Shown: positions 27,252-35,473 of the stretch, one piece after another
Layout of the letters: every line of letters begins with the position of its first letter
How positions within the stretch are numbered: position 1 is the stretch's first letter
Assembly: GCF_002863005.1 (NCBI RefSeq)
Contig: NZ_PKDG01000018.1
Coordinates: 62,001 to 126,000 of the forward strand
From: Pseudoxanthomonas sp.
GTDB lineage: Bacteria > Pseudomonadota > Gammaproteobacteria > Xanthomonadales > Xanthomonadaceae
Reading direction: 5' to 3'
DNA: 64,000 nucleotides
Position numbers and translations under genes: made by a program
Notes under the pieces: model-generated
What the model saw: the letters and a program-made list of their open reading frames with translations, nothing else
Database searches by the model: none
Told to the model about the DNA's origin: nothing

Positions 27252-29093
27252 ATGGACGAAGAACAACGCGCGCGCCGATGGTTCCTTGCCGTGTGGGCAA
27301 TCGTGACGGTCGTCAAGGTCGCGATCGCCGCGCGCCTGCCGCTGTTCGTCGATGAGGCGTTCTACTGGCAGGAAGGGCGGCACCTCGCGGCGGCCTATTC
27401 CGATCTGCCCGGGTTGACGGCATGGCTGACGCGACTGGGTACGGAACTGGGAGGCCACCACGTGCTCGCCGTGCGCGCCCCCTTCCTGCTGATCGCAGCC
27501 TTGGTCCCCTGGTGGGTGGCCCGCACTGCGGCGCCCTGGTTCGGGCCGGCCATCGGCTGGCAGGCGGCAACCCTGACGGTGCTGATGCCGCTCTCCGCCA
27601 CGCTGGGGCTGCTCGCGTTGCCGGATGTGCCGATGGCGCTCGCAACGGTGCTTTGCGCGGATGCCGGCGCGCGCCTGCTGCGCCAGGTCGATGCGATGTC
27701 GGCGACCGAGCTGGCGCTCGGCCTGATGCTGGGGGCGCTCAGTCATTACCGGTTCGTCGGCGTGATAGGCGTGGGTCTGCTCGCGCTGCTCTGGTTGCCG
27801 GAAGGACGCAAGGTACTGCGCGATGCACGGGTGTGGGTTGCGCTTGCGGCGGGCGTGATCGCTTGGGCGCCACTGCTGGCCTGGAATCTCGAGTATGCCG
27901 ACGCCGGCCTGCGCTTCCAGTTGCTCGACCGTCATCCATGGCGCTTCCACGGCGACGGGTTCCGTTTCCTCCTCGTGCAGGCCGCGATGGCCACGCCGTT
28001 GCTGTTCTGCGCCATGCTCGTGGTTTGCCTGCGGGGCGTCCGCGGTGGGGCAGGCGCCGGCACGGCGTGGCGCTACTTCGCGCTGCTGGGTGCGGTGTCG
28101 ACGCTGGGATTCTTCGTGCTGGGTTTCTTCGCCGACAACGAGCGGGTCAGCTTCCATTGGCCGTTGCCGGGCTACCTGGCGCTGCTTGTCGTGGTGCCGC
28201 TGTTATTGCAGGAGTGGACGCCGGCGTGGCGGCGTGCGACGTGGAGCATCACGGCGCTCGGCACCCTGTCGATGATGGCTTACTACCTCGCAGTCTCGTT
28301 GCCCGGGGTGCGCGTAGAGTCCGCCGGCAGCAAGTACTACCCGGAGAACTTCGCGGGTTGGGACCGCCTGGCCGCGGAGGTGCGCGCCACGCGCGCAAGG
28401 ATGCCCGAGGGCACCGTGCTGCTCGCCGACAATTTCAAGACCGGGGCAGCGCTGGGTTTCGCGCTGGACGACGCGGACATCCCGGTGCTCGACCATCCGT
28501 TGAACCGCAAGCATGGTCGAGCGCCGCAACTCCAGCTCTGGGGCCTGCAGCATGACGGGTCACGCGAAGCGCCGACTCTGCTGGTCGTCGGCGCGACGGA
28601 CGTCAAGTTCAGCGCCCTGCTCGCGCATTACCAGTATCTCTGCGGGGTCGTCGGTCCCTTGCCGGCGCCGCAGGGGGTGAACATCGACCACGGCGCACGC
28701 CGGTTCCTGTTGTTCGCGCTGCCTGCGGTACGTAAGCAGGGCGAATGCATCACGCCCGTGGTCGCCAACATCGATGTCCCTTCGGCCGGCGAGCGTGTCG
28801 GGCGTCGATTCGCCGTGGGTGGCTGGGCGGTGAAGGATGTGGTCGGTGTCGCGAAGGTGGAAGTGCTGCTGGATGGTCGCGCGGTCGCCGAGACCACGCA
28901 GGCGGGCGCGAATGATTGGTTGCGCACGTTCCTCAAGGGGGCGTCGCGTGACCCGAGAATGCCGGTGGTCCAGTTCAGGGCCGATGTCGATGCCGGCGAC
29001 ATGCCGGCGGGCCGGCATTGGTTGGGGTTGCGGGTGACCGGCGGCGACGGCAGCGTCGAAACCTGGGCAGAGCAACCGCTCGATATCCGCTGA
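27252..29093 (+). CDS. GT-C family membrane glycosyltransferase (ArnT/PMT-like) with C-terminal beta domain
   Basis: 613 residues. About eleven membrane helices fill residues 8-350. The catalytic acidic pair of GT-C enzymes is in PLFVDEAFYWQEGRHL (Asp34-Glu35), just after the first helix on the periplasmic side. These enzymes move a sugar from a polyprenyl-phosphate donor. The acceptor here is unknown. A soluble segment of about 120 residues follows. A C-terminal ~100-residue part then resembles an immunoglobulin-like module (RRFAVGGWAVKDVVGVAKVE; MPAGRHWLGLRVTGGDGSVE). The gene is divergent from moxR, 44 bases away. Confidence 0.85.
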   Translation: MDEEQRARRWFLAVWAIVTVVKVAIAARLPLFVDEAFYWQEGRHLAAAYSDLPGLTAWLTRLGTELGGHHVLAVRAPFLLIAALVPWWVARTAAPWFGPAIGWQAATLTVLMPLSATLGLLALPDVPMALATVLCADAGARLLRQVDAMSATELALGLMLGALSHYRFVGVIGVGLLALLWLPEGRKVLRDARVWVALAAGVIAWAPLLAWNLEYADAGLRFQLLDRHPWRFHGDGFRFLLVQAAMATPLLFCAMLVVCLRGVRGGAGAGTAWRYFALLGAVSTLGFFVLGFFADNERVSFHWPLPGYLALLVVVPLLLQEWTPAWRRATWSITALGTLSMMAYYLAVSLPGVRVESAGSKYYPENFAGWDRLAAEVRATRARMPEGTVLLADNFKTGAALGFALDDADIPVLDHPLNRKHGRAPQLQLWGLQHDGSREAPTLLVVGATDVKFSALLAHYQYLCGVVGPLPAPQGVNIDHGARRFLLFALPAVRKQGECITPVVANIDVPSAGERVGRRFAVGGWAVKDVVGVAKVEVLLDGRAVAETTQAGANDWLRTFLKGASRDPRMPVVQFRADVDAGDMPAGRHWLGLRVTGGDGSVETWAEQPLDIR

Positions 29094-29105
29094 CGGTCGG
29101 CCGGA

Positions 29106-29675
29106 TCAGGGCAGGTCGAAGCCGGCCTCGCGCAGCATCCGTGAAAGGGCGATCAGCGGCAGGCCGACCAGCGCCGTGGGATCGGTCGATTCGATGGCCT
29201 CGAACAGGGTGATCCCCAGCCCCTCCGACTTGAAGCTGCCGGCGCAGTCGAACGGCTGCTCGACATCCACGTACCGCTCGATTTCCGATTCGGCGAGGTC
29301 GCGGAAGCGGACCGTGGTGATGTCCTGGGCCTCCAGGACGTGGTCGTCGCGCACCAGGCAGACGGCGGTGTGAAAGCGCACCTGACGCCCCGACATGGCC
29401 GTCAGCTGGGCGATGGCGGCCTCCCGGTGGCCCGGCTTTCCCAGGGGGTGTCCATCCAGCTCCGCCGCCTGGTCGGCGCCGATGACCCAGCTGCCGGGGT
29501 GCTGTCGGGCGATGGCATCCGCCTTGGCGCGGGCCAGGCGGGCGGCCATCGCGGGCACGGATTCCGTCGCCCCGGGCGTCTCGTCCACCTCCGGCCGCGC
29601 GATGTGCAGGGGCAGGCGCAGTCGTTCCAGCAGTTCGCGCCGGTAGCGGGAGGTGGAGGCGAGCAGCAGTGGCAT
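29106..29675 (-). CDS. yceF: Maf-like nucleotide pyrophosphatase (YceF, 7-methyl-GTP type)
   Basis: 189-residue house-cleaning pyrophosphatase. It begins LLLASTSRYRRELLERLRLP, the S-x-x-R substrate loop of Maf proteins. It has RPEVDETPG, WVIGADQAAELDG and SFKSEGLGITLFEAIESTDP. The subfamily pattern and its location next to yceD-rpmF match E. coli yceF. It converges with the glycosyltransferase gene, with 12 bases between the stops. Confidence 0.92.
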   Translation of the reverse strand: MPLLLASTSRYRRELLERLRLPLHIARPEVDETPGATESVPAMAARLARAKADAIARQHPGSWVIGADQAAELDGHPLGKPGHREAAIAQLTAMSGRQVRFHTAVCLVRDDHVLEAQDITTVRFRDLAESEIERYVDVEQPFDCAGSFKSEGLGITLFEAIESTDPTALVGLPLIALSRMLREAGFDLP

Positions 29676-29756
29676 GGGGCACCGGCAGGGGGACGGGGCG
29701 GGGAGTCTGCCCGCCGGCATGGCCGGCGGCAAGCCATCCTCGCCACCAGGGGTGGT

Positions 29757-29785
29757 TTGACAGTTCGGTATTCGATCCTTAACAT
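29757..29785 (+). promoter_or_regulatory. Sigma-70 promoter of the yceD-rpmF-fab cluster
   Basis: A consensus -35 TTGACA (29757-29762) and a -10 TAACAT (29780-29785) are separated by 17 bases. Transcription would begin near 29792, only about four bases before the yceD ATG at 29796. The message would therefore be almost leaderless. A GC hairpin (CCGCCGGC/GCCGGCGG, about 29711-29729) lies just upstream. Confidence 0.7.
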
Positions 29786-29795
29786 TCAGCGGCTT

Positions 29796-30302
29796 ATGTC
29801 CGCGAATATGCCCGAGCTGCTCGATGCGTGGCGCATGGTCGCGAACCGGCGCAGCTTCGAAGGCCGCCTGCCGTTGTCCGCCATGACGCGCCTGCAAGGC
29901 CTGTTGGCCGACACCGAGGGCGACGTTCGCTACACGGTGGAATTCGACCACGACGCATTGCGGGTCCCGTACCTGGAATTGCAGATCGAGGCCGGCCTTC
30001 CGCTGGTGTGCCAGCGTAGCCTGCAGCGCTTCGTGCTGCCGGTGTCGCTGAAGCAGCGGTTGGGTCTGGTGCGCAGCGAAGAGGAAGAAGCCGCGCTGCC
30101 GCCCGACTACGAAGCGCTGCTGGTGCCCGAAGACGGCATGCTGCGCCCCGCCGACCTGGTGGAGGACGAACTGGTCCTCGCCGTGCCGGTGGTGGCGGTG
30201 GATCCTGCGTCCGACGCGGTGGAGCGTGAGTGGGCGGCGGACGAAGAAGAGGTGGCGAGGGTCAGCCCGTTCGCGGCGCTGGCCTCGCTGAAGAAAGACT
30301 AG
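29796..30302 (+). CDS. yceD: YceD family protein (DUF177), 23S rRNA accumulation
   Basis: 168 residues. It contains [40 protein letters not shown] and [17 protein letters not shown], and ends in [12 protein letters not shown], the shared tail of YceD proteins. In E. coli YceD affects 23S rRNA levels and is made with ribosomal protein L32. Only one of the two cysteines of the usual C-x-x-C is kept (CQRS), so zinc binding is doubtful. The start at 29796 lacks a ribosome binding site. A second ATG at 29808 (MPELLDAW) is possible. Confidence 0.88.
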   Translation: MSANMPELLDAWRMVANRRSFEGRLPLSAMTRLQGLLADTEGDVRYTVEFDHDALRVPYLELQIEAGLPLVCQRSLQRFVLPVSLKQRLGLVRSEEEEAALPPDYEALLVPEDGMLRPADLVEDELVLAVPVVAVDPASDAVEREWAADEEEVARVSPFAALASLKKD

Positions 30303-30369
30303 CCGCTACCGCGGTCTGGCGACACGAACCATACGGTTCACCAACAGATACAAGAGCTGGAGCAATCCC

Positions 30370-30564
30370 ATGGCTGTGCAGAAATCCCGCGTCACCCCGT
30401 CCCGTCGTGGCCAGCGTCGTTCGCACGACGCGCTGACCGCCAAGCAGCTGTCGACCGACCCGACCACGGGCGAGATCCACCTGCGCCACCACGTGACCGC
30501 CGACGGCTACTACCGCGGCAAGAAGGTCATCGCCACCAAGACCTCGGCGGTCGAGGAAGATTGA
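30370..30564 (+). CDS. rpmF: 50S ribosomal protein L32
   Basis: 64-residue basic protein of the large ribosomal subunit. It begins [20 protein letters not shown], the invariant L32 N-terminus, followed by [20 protein letters not shown]. No zinc-binding cysteines are present, the zinc-independent form usual in Proteobacteria. A GGAG lies 8-9 bases before the ATG. It follows yceD by 67 bases. Confidence 0.98.
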   Translation: MAVQKSRVTPSRRGQRRSHDALTAKQLSTDPTTGEIHLRHHVTADGYYRGKKVIATKTSAVEED

Positions 30565-30572
30565 TCCGTGCG

Positions 30573-30595
30573 GCGCGCCCTCACGCAGGGCGCGC
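30573..30595 (+). terminator. GC-rich hairpin between rpmF and fabH
   Basis: GCGCGCCCT, loop CACGC and AGGGCGCGC form a perfect 9-bp stem starting eight bases after rpmF. No T run follows. It may attenuate read-through or protect the rpmF 3' end. It lies where plsX is found in E. coli. Confidence 0.55.
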
Positions 30596-30652
30596 GTTCC
30601 GCATGATCGATGACTACCAGGGCCCGCATCCGGGCCGGCAATGGGGGCGTGC

Positions 30653-31648
30653 ATGAGCGAGCCGGGCAACAAGGGGCGCATTTACGCGCGCATCGCCGGA
30701 ACGGGCAGCTATCTGCCTGAAAAGGTGCTGACCAACGAGGACCTCTCGAAACTGGTCGATACCAGCGACGAGTGGATCCAGTCCCGCACCGGCATCCGCG
30801 AGCGGCACATCGCCGCCGAAGGCGAGACGGCCGGCGACCTGGGTTACCAGGCTGCGCTGCGCGCGCTCGAAGCCGCGGGCGTGGATGCCTCCGAGGTCGA
30901 CCTGATCGTCGTCGGCACCACCACCCCCGACCTCATATTCCCGTCCACCGCCTGCCTGATCCAGGCGCGCCTTGGCGCGACCGGCTGCGCCGCGATGGAT
31001 GTCAATGCCGCGTGCTCCGGCTTCATCTACGCGTTGAGCGTGGCGGAGAAGTTCATCCGCTGCGGCGATGCGAAGACCGCGCTCGTCATCGGCACCGAAA
31101 CACTCAGCCGCATCGTCGACTGGACCGAGCGCACCACCTGCGTGCTGTTCGGCGACGGCGCCGGTGCGGCCGTGCTCAAGGCCGATGGCGAAACCGGCAT
31201 CCTCAGCACCCACCTGCATGCGGATGGCAGCAAGAAGGAATTGCTGTGGAATCCGGTCGGTGTGTCGACCGGTTTCAAGGCCGACGAGCCGAACAACGGC
31301 GTCCGCATCGAGATGAAGGGCAACGACGTGTTCAAGTACGCCGTCAAGGCGCTGGACAGCGTGGTCGACGAAACGCTCGATGCCAATGGGCTGGACAAGC
31401 ACGACCTAGACTGGCTTATTCCCCACCAGGCCAATCTGCGCATCATCGAAGCCACGGCCAAGCGCCTGGACATGTCGATGGACCAGGTGATCGTGACCGT
31501 CGACAAGCATGGCAACACGTCCTCCGGGTCGGTGCCGCTGGCGCTGGATACGGCAGTGCGTTCCGGTCGCGTGCAGCGCGGACAACTGCTGTTGCTGGAG
31601 GCCTTCGGCGGCGGTTTCACCTGGGGTTCGGTGCTGTTGCGCTACTGA
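30653..31648 (+). CDS. fabH: Beta-ketoacyl-ACP synthase III
   Basis: Starts fatty acid synthesis by condensing acetyl-CoA (or branched acyl-CoA) with malonyl-ACP. It has 331 residues. The catalytic Cys is in [13 protein letters not shown], the His in [12 protein letters not shown] and the Asn in [14 protein letters not shown]. The C-terminal [14 protein letters not shown] is typical. The start at 30653 (MSEPGNKG) is preferred over 30641 because GGGGG sits 6 bases upstream of it. It follows rpmF with an 88-base gap and no plsX gene. Confidence 0.95.
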   Translation: MSEPGNKGRIYARIAGTGSYLPEKVLTNEDLSKLVDTSDEWIQSRTGIRERHIAAEGETAGDLGYQAALRALEAAGVDASEVDLIVVGTTTPDLIFPSTACLIQARLGATGCAAMDVNAACSGFIYALSVAEKFIRCGDAKTALVIGTETLSRIVDWTERTTCVLFGDGAGAAVLKADGETGILSTHLHADGSKKELLWNPVGVSTGFKADEPNNGVRIEMKGNDVFKYAVKALDSVVDETLDANGLDKHDLDWLIPHQANLRIIEATAKRLDMSMDQVIVTVDKHGNTSSGSVPLALDTAVRSGRVQRGQLLLLEAFGGGFTWGSVLLRY

Positions 31649-31670
31649 CGCGCACACCCTGGCCGCAGGC

Positions 31671-31705
31671 GAAGGCGACGCCGCAGGGCATCGCCTTCTT
31701 CGTTT
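31671..31705 (+). terminator. Probable intrinsic terminator after fabH
   Basis: GAAGGCGACGCC, loop GCAG and GGCATCGCCTTC form a 12-bp stem with one mismatch, followed by TTCGTTT. It would partly separate fabH from fabD, which begins after a 190-base gap. Confidence 0.6.
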
Positions 31706-31778
31706 CCGGCATCGCGTTTCCTGCTGCATGCGATGTTCATGCATGCGTCACGTCGTCGCATGCGCATACGCCCCGGTA

Positions 31779-31808
31779 CAGACAATCCGAAGCGTTCGCC
31801 CGTATCAT
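31779..31808 (+). promoter_or_regulatory. Possible internal promoter for fabD
   Basis: TATCAT (31803-31808) with CAGACA 18 bases upstream (31779-31784). The predicted start near 31815 leaves a leader of about 24 bases with a good ribosome binding site before the GTG of fabD. The -35 is weak, so this is tentative. Confidence 0.4.
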
Positions 31809-31838
31809 CGCGGCCTGATTTTCATGCAGGATGTCCGA

Positions 31839-32783
31839 GTGACTTCCCCCCAACTCGCTTTCGTATTCCCGGGCCAGGGCTCGCAGTCGGTCGGCATGCT
31901 GGCGGAGTTGTCCGAGCTGCATCCGATCGTGCGCGAGACGTTCGCCGAAGCGTCGGAAGGTGCGGGCGTGGACCTCTGGGCGTTGTCCCAGGGCGGTCCC
32001 GAGGAAATGCTCAATCGCACCGAATACACGCAGCCCGCGCTGCTCGCCGCCGGCATCGCGGTGTGGCGTGCGTGGCAGCAACAGGGTGGCGCGCAGCCCG
32101 CGCACCTGGCGGGCCACAGCCTGGGCGAATACACGGCGCTGGTCGCCGCAGGCGCACTGTCGTTGAAGGATGGCGCCCATTTGGTCCGCCTTCGTGGCCA
32201 GCTGATGCAGGACGCCGCGCCGGCGGGCGTCGGCGCGATGGCGGCGGTGCTGGGCGCGGAAGATACCCTGGTGGCCGAAGTCTGCGCGTTGGCATCGGAC
32301 AGCAAAGTGGTCGTGCCCGCGAACTACAACTCGCCCGGCCAGATCGTGATCGGCGGCGACAGCGATGCGGTGGAGCGTGCGATCGCGCTGCTCACCGAGC
32401 GCGGCATCCGCAAGGTCGTGAAGCTGGCCGTCAGCGTGCCCTCGCATACGCCGCTGATGCGCGAAGCCGCGAATCGCCTGGCCGAGGTGATGGCGGGCCT
32501 GTCGTGGCATGCGCCGTCGCTGCCGGTGGTGCAGAACGTGGACGCGACGGTGCACGACGGGGTTGATGCGATCCGCGACGCACTGGTGCGCCAGCTCTAC
32601 CTACCGGTGCGCTGGACCGACTGCGTGCAGGCGCTGGCATCCGAGGGTGTCACGCGCATCGCCGAATGCGGCCCGGGCAAAGTGCTGGCCGGCCTGGTCA
32701 AGCGCGTCGACAAGAGCCTCGACGCGCGCGCCATCGGTGGCGTCGGCGATTTCCAGGGTGCGTTGGCCGACTGGCAATCCTGA
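31839..32783 (+). CDS. fabD: Malonyl-CoA:ACP transacylase
   Basis: Loads malonyl groups onto acyl carrier protein. It has 314 residues from the GTG at 31839. The catalytic Ser is in LAGHSLGEYTALVAAG, the His in VSVPSHTPLMREA, and the GQGSQ loop is in AFVFPGQGSQSVGM. The GTG start is chosen because GCAGGA lies seven bases upstream and it gives the usual short N-terminus before LAFVFPGQGSQ. The in-frame ATG at 31824 has no ribosome binding site. It is separated from fabH by a likely terminator and a weak promoter. Confidence 0.93.
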   Translation: MTSPQLAFVFPGQGSQSVGMLAELSELHPIVRETFAEASEGAGVDLWALSQGGPEEMLNRTEYTQPALLAAGIAVWRAWQQQGGAQPAHLAGHSLGEYTALVAAGALSLKDGAHLVRLRGQLMQDAAPAGVGAMAAVLGAEDTLVAEVCALASDSKVVVPANYNSPGQIVIGGDSDAVERAIALLTERGIRKVVKLAVSVPSHTPLMREAANRLAEVMAGLSWHAPSLPVVQNVDATVHDGVDAIRDALVRQLYLPVRWTDCVQALASEGVTRIAECGPGKVLAGLVKRVDKSLDARAIGGVGDFQGALADWQS

Positions 32784-32852
32784 TACGCAGCGACACGCGT
32801 TCCCTTATCCTGTCCGCCGCTATCGCGCGGACCCGTCCCGAGGACCTCCATC

Positions 32853-33596
32853 ATGAGCAAACCCCTGCAGGGTGAAATCGCGCTGGTCACCGGCGCCAGC
32901 CGCGGCATCGGCGCGGCCATCGCAGACGCGCTGGCTGCGCAGGGCGCGACCGTCATCGGTACCGCCACCAGTACAGCGGGCGCGCAGGCCATCGGTGAGC
33001 GCTTGGCAAACGCAGGCGGCCATGGCCGCGAGCTCAACGTGACCGATGCCGGCGCCGTGGATGCGCTGATCGACGCCATCGCCAAGGAATTCGGCGGCAT
33101 CTCCATCCTCGTCAACAACGCCGGCATCACGCGCGACAACCTGCTGATGCGGATGAAGGACGAGGACTGGCAGGCCATCCTCGACACCAACCTCACCAGC
33201 GTCTATCGCACATCGAAGGCGGTGATGCGCGGCATGATGAAGGCACGCAAGGGCCGCATCATCAACATCGCCTCGGTAATCGGCGTGACGGGCAATGCGG
33301 GCCAGGCGAACTATGCGGCGGCCAAGGCCGGCATCATCGCGTTCTCGAAGTCGCTGGCGAAGGAGATCGGCAGCCGCGGCGTGACCGTGAACGTGGTCGC
33401 TCCCGGCTTCATCGCCACCGACATGACCAAGGATCTGCCCGAAGAGACCAAGACCGCGCTCGCCGGCCAGATCGCGCTGGGTCGCCTGGGCGAGCCGGCC
33501 GACATCGCCAATGCGGTCGCGTTCCTCGCAGGGCCGGCCGCGGGCTACATCACGGGCGAGACCCTGCACGTCAACGGCGGCATGTACATGCCGTAA
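32853..33596 (+). CDS. fabG: 3-oxoacyl-ACP reductase
   Basis: NADPH-dependent short-chain dehydrogenase that reduces 3-oxoacyl-ACP. It has 247 residues. The cofactor motif is VTGASRGIGAAIADAL. NNAGITRDNLLMRMKDEDW carries the Asn, followed by Ser in IINIASVIGVTGNAG and Tyr/Lys in QANYAAAKAGIIAFSKSL. The C-terminus ends ITGETLHVNGGMYMP. AGGA lies 9-10 bases before the ATG. The 69-base gap after fabD has no terminator. Confidence 0.97.
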   Translation: MSKPLQGEIALVTGASRGIGAAIADALAAQGATVIGTATSTAGAQAIGERLANAGGHGRELNVTDAGAVDALIDAIAKEFGGISILVNNAGITRDNLLMRMKDEDWQAILDTNLTSVYRTSKAVMRGMMKARKGRIINIASVIGVTGNAGQANYAAAKAGIIAFSKSLAKEIGSRGVTVNVVAPGFIATDMTKDLPEETKTALAGQIALGRLGEPADIANAVAFLAGPAAGYITGETLHVNGGMYMP

Positions 33597-33738
33597 GAAT
33601 TAGCTGTAAGTGGTTGATTCGGGTGCGTTTGGCGATACCTGCCCGGCGTCCCCGGTTTCCACTACACTATCCCCGGTTTGCCTTCGCCCCGCGTCGGCAG
33701 AATCCAACAAGTCACCCATCTCCGTCTGGAGCGAATCC

Positions 33739-33978
33739 ATGAGCAGCATCGAAGAACGCGTCAAGAAAATCGTCGTCGAACAACTCGGCGTGAAGGAAGA
33801 AGAAGTCACCACCAGCGCATCGTTCGTCGATGACCTGGGCGCCGACTCGCTGGACACCGTTGAACTGGTGATGGCGCTGGAAGAAGAGTTCGAATGCGAG
33901 ATTCCGGACGAGGAAGCCGAGAAGATCACTTCGGTGCAGCAGGCCATCGACTACGTCAAGGCGCACGTCAAGGCGTAA
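33739..33978 (+). CDS. acpP: Acyl carrier protein
   Basis: 79-residue acidic carrier with the phosphopantetheine attachment serine in [20 protein letters not shown]. Helix I is [17 protein letters not shown]. The 142-base gap after fabG contains TACACT (33663-33668) as a possible -10 without a good -35. A separate promoter is plausible, since acpP needs very high expression. Confidence 0.98.
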   Translation: MSSIEERVKKIVVEQLGVKEEEVTTSASFVDDLGADSLDTVELVMALEEEFECEIPDEEAEKITSVQQAIDYVKAHVKA

Positions 33979-34003
33979 GTCGGGCGATCGCAGCAAACCG
34001 TGT

Positions 34004-34025
34004 CGGGGCCGCGCATGCGGCCCCG
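34004..34025 (+). terminator. Perfect GC hairpin between acpP and fabF
   Basis: CGGGGCCGC, loop GCAT and GCGGCCCCG form a perfect 9-bp stem without a T run, 26 bases after acpP. It may stabilise the acpP message 3' end and lower read-through to fabF. Inferred from sequence. Confidence 0.5.
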
Positions 34026-34089
34026 CGCGTATCCGGCCCCCCATGCGCCCGCGTAGGGCGCGGCCGCCAAGAGTCATGAGGAATCCGAT

Positions 34090-35331
34090 ATGAGCCAGCG
34101 TCGTCGCGTCGTCGTCACCGGCATGGGCCTGGTGTCCCCCCTGGGCAATGACATGGCCACCAGCTGGGACGGCATCGTCAACGGGCGTTCGGGCCTGGGC
34201 CCGATCACCACCTTCGATACCGAGGGCTACAGTACGAAGATCGCGGGCGAGATCCGCGGTTTCGATCCCACGTCCTTCGTTCCGCCGAAGGATGTGAAGA
34301 AGATGGACTCGTTCATCCACTACGGCCTGGCCGCATCGCTGATGGCGATGGACGACGCCGGGCTGGAAGTGACCGAAGCCAATGCCGAGCGCATCGGCGC
34401 GATCATCGGCGCCGGCATCGGCGGCATCCTCGGCATCGAGGAAACCGCGGTGAAGCTGCACGAAGGCGGCCCGCGCAAGATTTCCCCGTTCTACATCCCC
34501 AGCACCATCATCAACATGCTGCCGGGCCACCTCAGCATCATGAAGGGGTTGAAGGGCCCGGGCTATTCGGCGGTCTCCGCCTGCGCCACCTCCAACCATT
34601 CCATCGGCATCGCCATGCGCACCATCCAGTACGGCGATGCCGACGTGATGGTCGCCGGCGGTGCCGAGCGCGGCTCGTCCCCGACCTCGGTGGGCGGCTT
34701 CTGCGCGATGAAGGCCATGTCCACCCGCAACGACGATCCGACCCGGGCGTCGCGTCCGTGGGACAAGGATCGCGATGGCTTCGTGCTGGGCGACGGTGCC
34801 GGCATCCTGGTGCTGGAGGAGTACGAACACGCCAGGGCACGCGGTGCGCGCATCTACTGCGAGCTGGCCGGCTTCGGTGCCTCGCAGGATGCGTTCCACA
34901 TGACCGCGCCCAGCGAGAACGGCGAAGGTCCGTCGCGCTGCATGCTGTCGGCGTTGAAGGACGCCGGACTGAATGCGGACCAGGTCGAATACCTCAACGC
35001 GCACGGCACCTCCACGCCGCTGGGCGACCTGGCCGAGACGCTGGCGATGAAGCGCGCGCTGGGCGACCACGCGTACAAGATCATGGTCAGCTCCACGAAG
35101 TCGATGACCGGCCACCTGCTGGGTGCGGCGGGCGGCGCGGAAGCCATCTTCTCCGTGCTGGCCATCCATCACGGCATCATCCCGCCGACCATCAACCTGG
35201 ACGAGCCGGGCGAAGGCTGCGATCTCGACTACGTGCCCAACACCGCCCGCGATAAGAAGATCGATGTCGCGGTGTCGAACGGTTTCGGTTTCGGCGGCAC
35301 CAACGGCACGCTGGTGTTCAAGCGGATCTGA
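34090..35331 (+). CDS. fabF: Beta-ketoacyl-ACP synthase II
   Basis: Elongating condensing enzyme, 413 residues. The catalytic Cys is in YSAVSACATSNHSIGIA. The two histidines are in LNAHGTSTPLGD and STKSMTGHLLGAAGG. The N-terminus RVVVTGMGLVSPLGND and the C-terminal SNGFGFGGTNGTLVFKRI are standard. AGGA lies 8 bases before the ATG. The gene is followed directly by a stem-loop repeat that separates it from pabB. Confidence 0.97.
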   Translation: MSQRRRVVVTGMGLVSPLGNDMATSWDGIVNGRSGLGPITTFDTEGYSTKIAGEIRGFDPTSFVPPKDVKKMDSFIHYGLAASLMAMDDAGLEVTEANAERIGAIIGAGIGGILGIEETAVKLHEGGPRKISPFYIPSTIINMLPGHLSIMKGLKGPGYSAVSACATSNHSIGIAMRTIQYGDADVMVAGGAERGSSPTSVGGFCAMKAMSTRNDDPTRASRPWDKDRDGFVLGDGAGILVLEEYEHARARGARIYCELAGFGASQDAFHMTAPSENGEGPSRCMLSALKDAGLNADQVEYLNAHGTSTPLGDLAETLAMKRALGDHAYKIMVSSTKSMTGHLLGAAGGAEAIFSVLAIHHGIIPPTINLDEPGEGCDLDYVPNTARDKKIDVAVSNGFGFGGTNGTLVFKRI

Positions 35332-35335
35332 TGAC

Positions 35336-35465
35336 TCTCGCTTCTCCCTTCGGGAGAAGGTGGCGCGTAGCGCCGGATGAGGGTACGGCGGAACCATCGA
35401 CCGTTGAACCGTCGCCTTTTCTCCGTACCCTCACCCCAACCCCCCTCCCGATGGGAGAGGGGCCA
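35336..35465 (+). repeat. Intergenic stem-loop repeat, copy 1 (fabF-pabB)
   Basis: A compound palindrome of about 130 bases. It begins with TTCTCCCTTCGGGAGAA, then TGGCGCGTAGCGCC. An inverted pair TGAGGGTACGG (35378-35388) and CCGTACCCTCA (35423-35433) follows, and the right arm is CCCTCCCGATGGGAGAGGGG. A 39-base block at 35352-35390 is identical to 56696-56734. The right end runs into the pabB ribosome binding site. It resembles dispersed non-coding repeats of Xanthomonadaceae, but the family is not named here. Confidence 0.85.
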
Positions 35466-35473
35466 GGACCACG

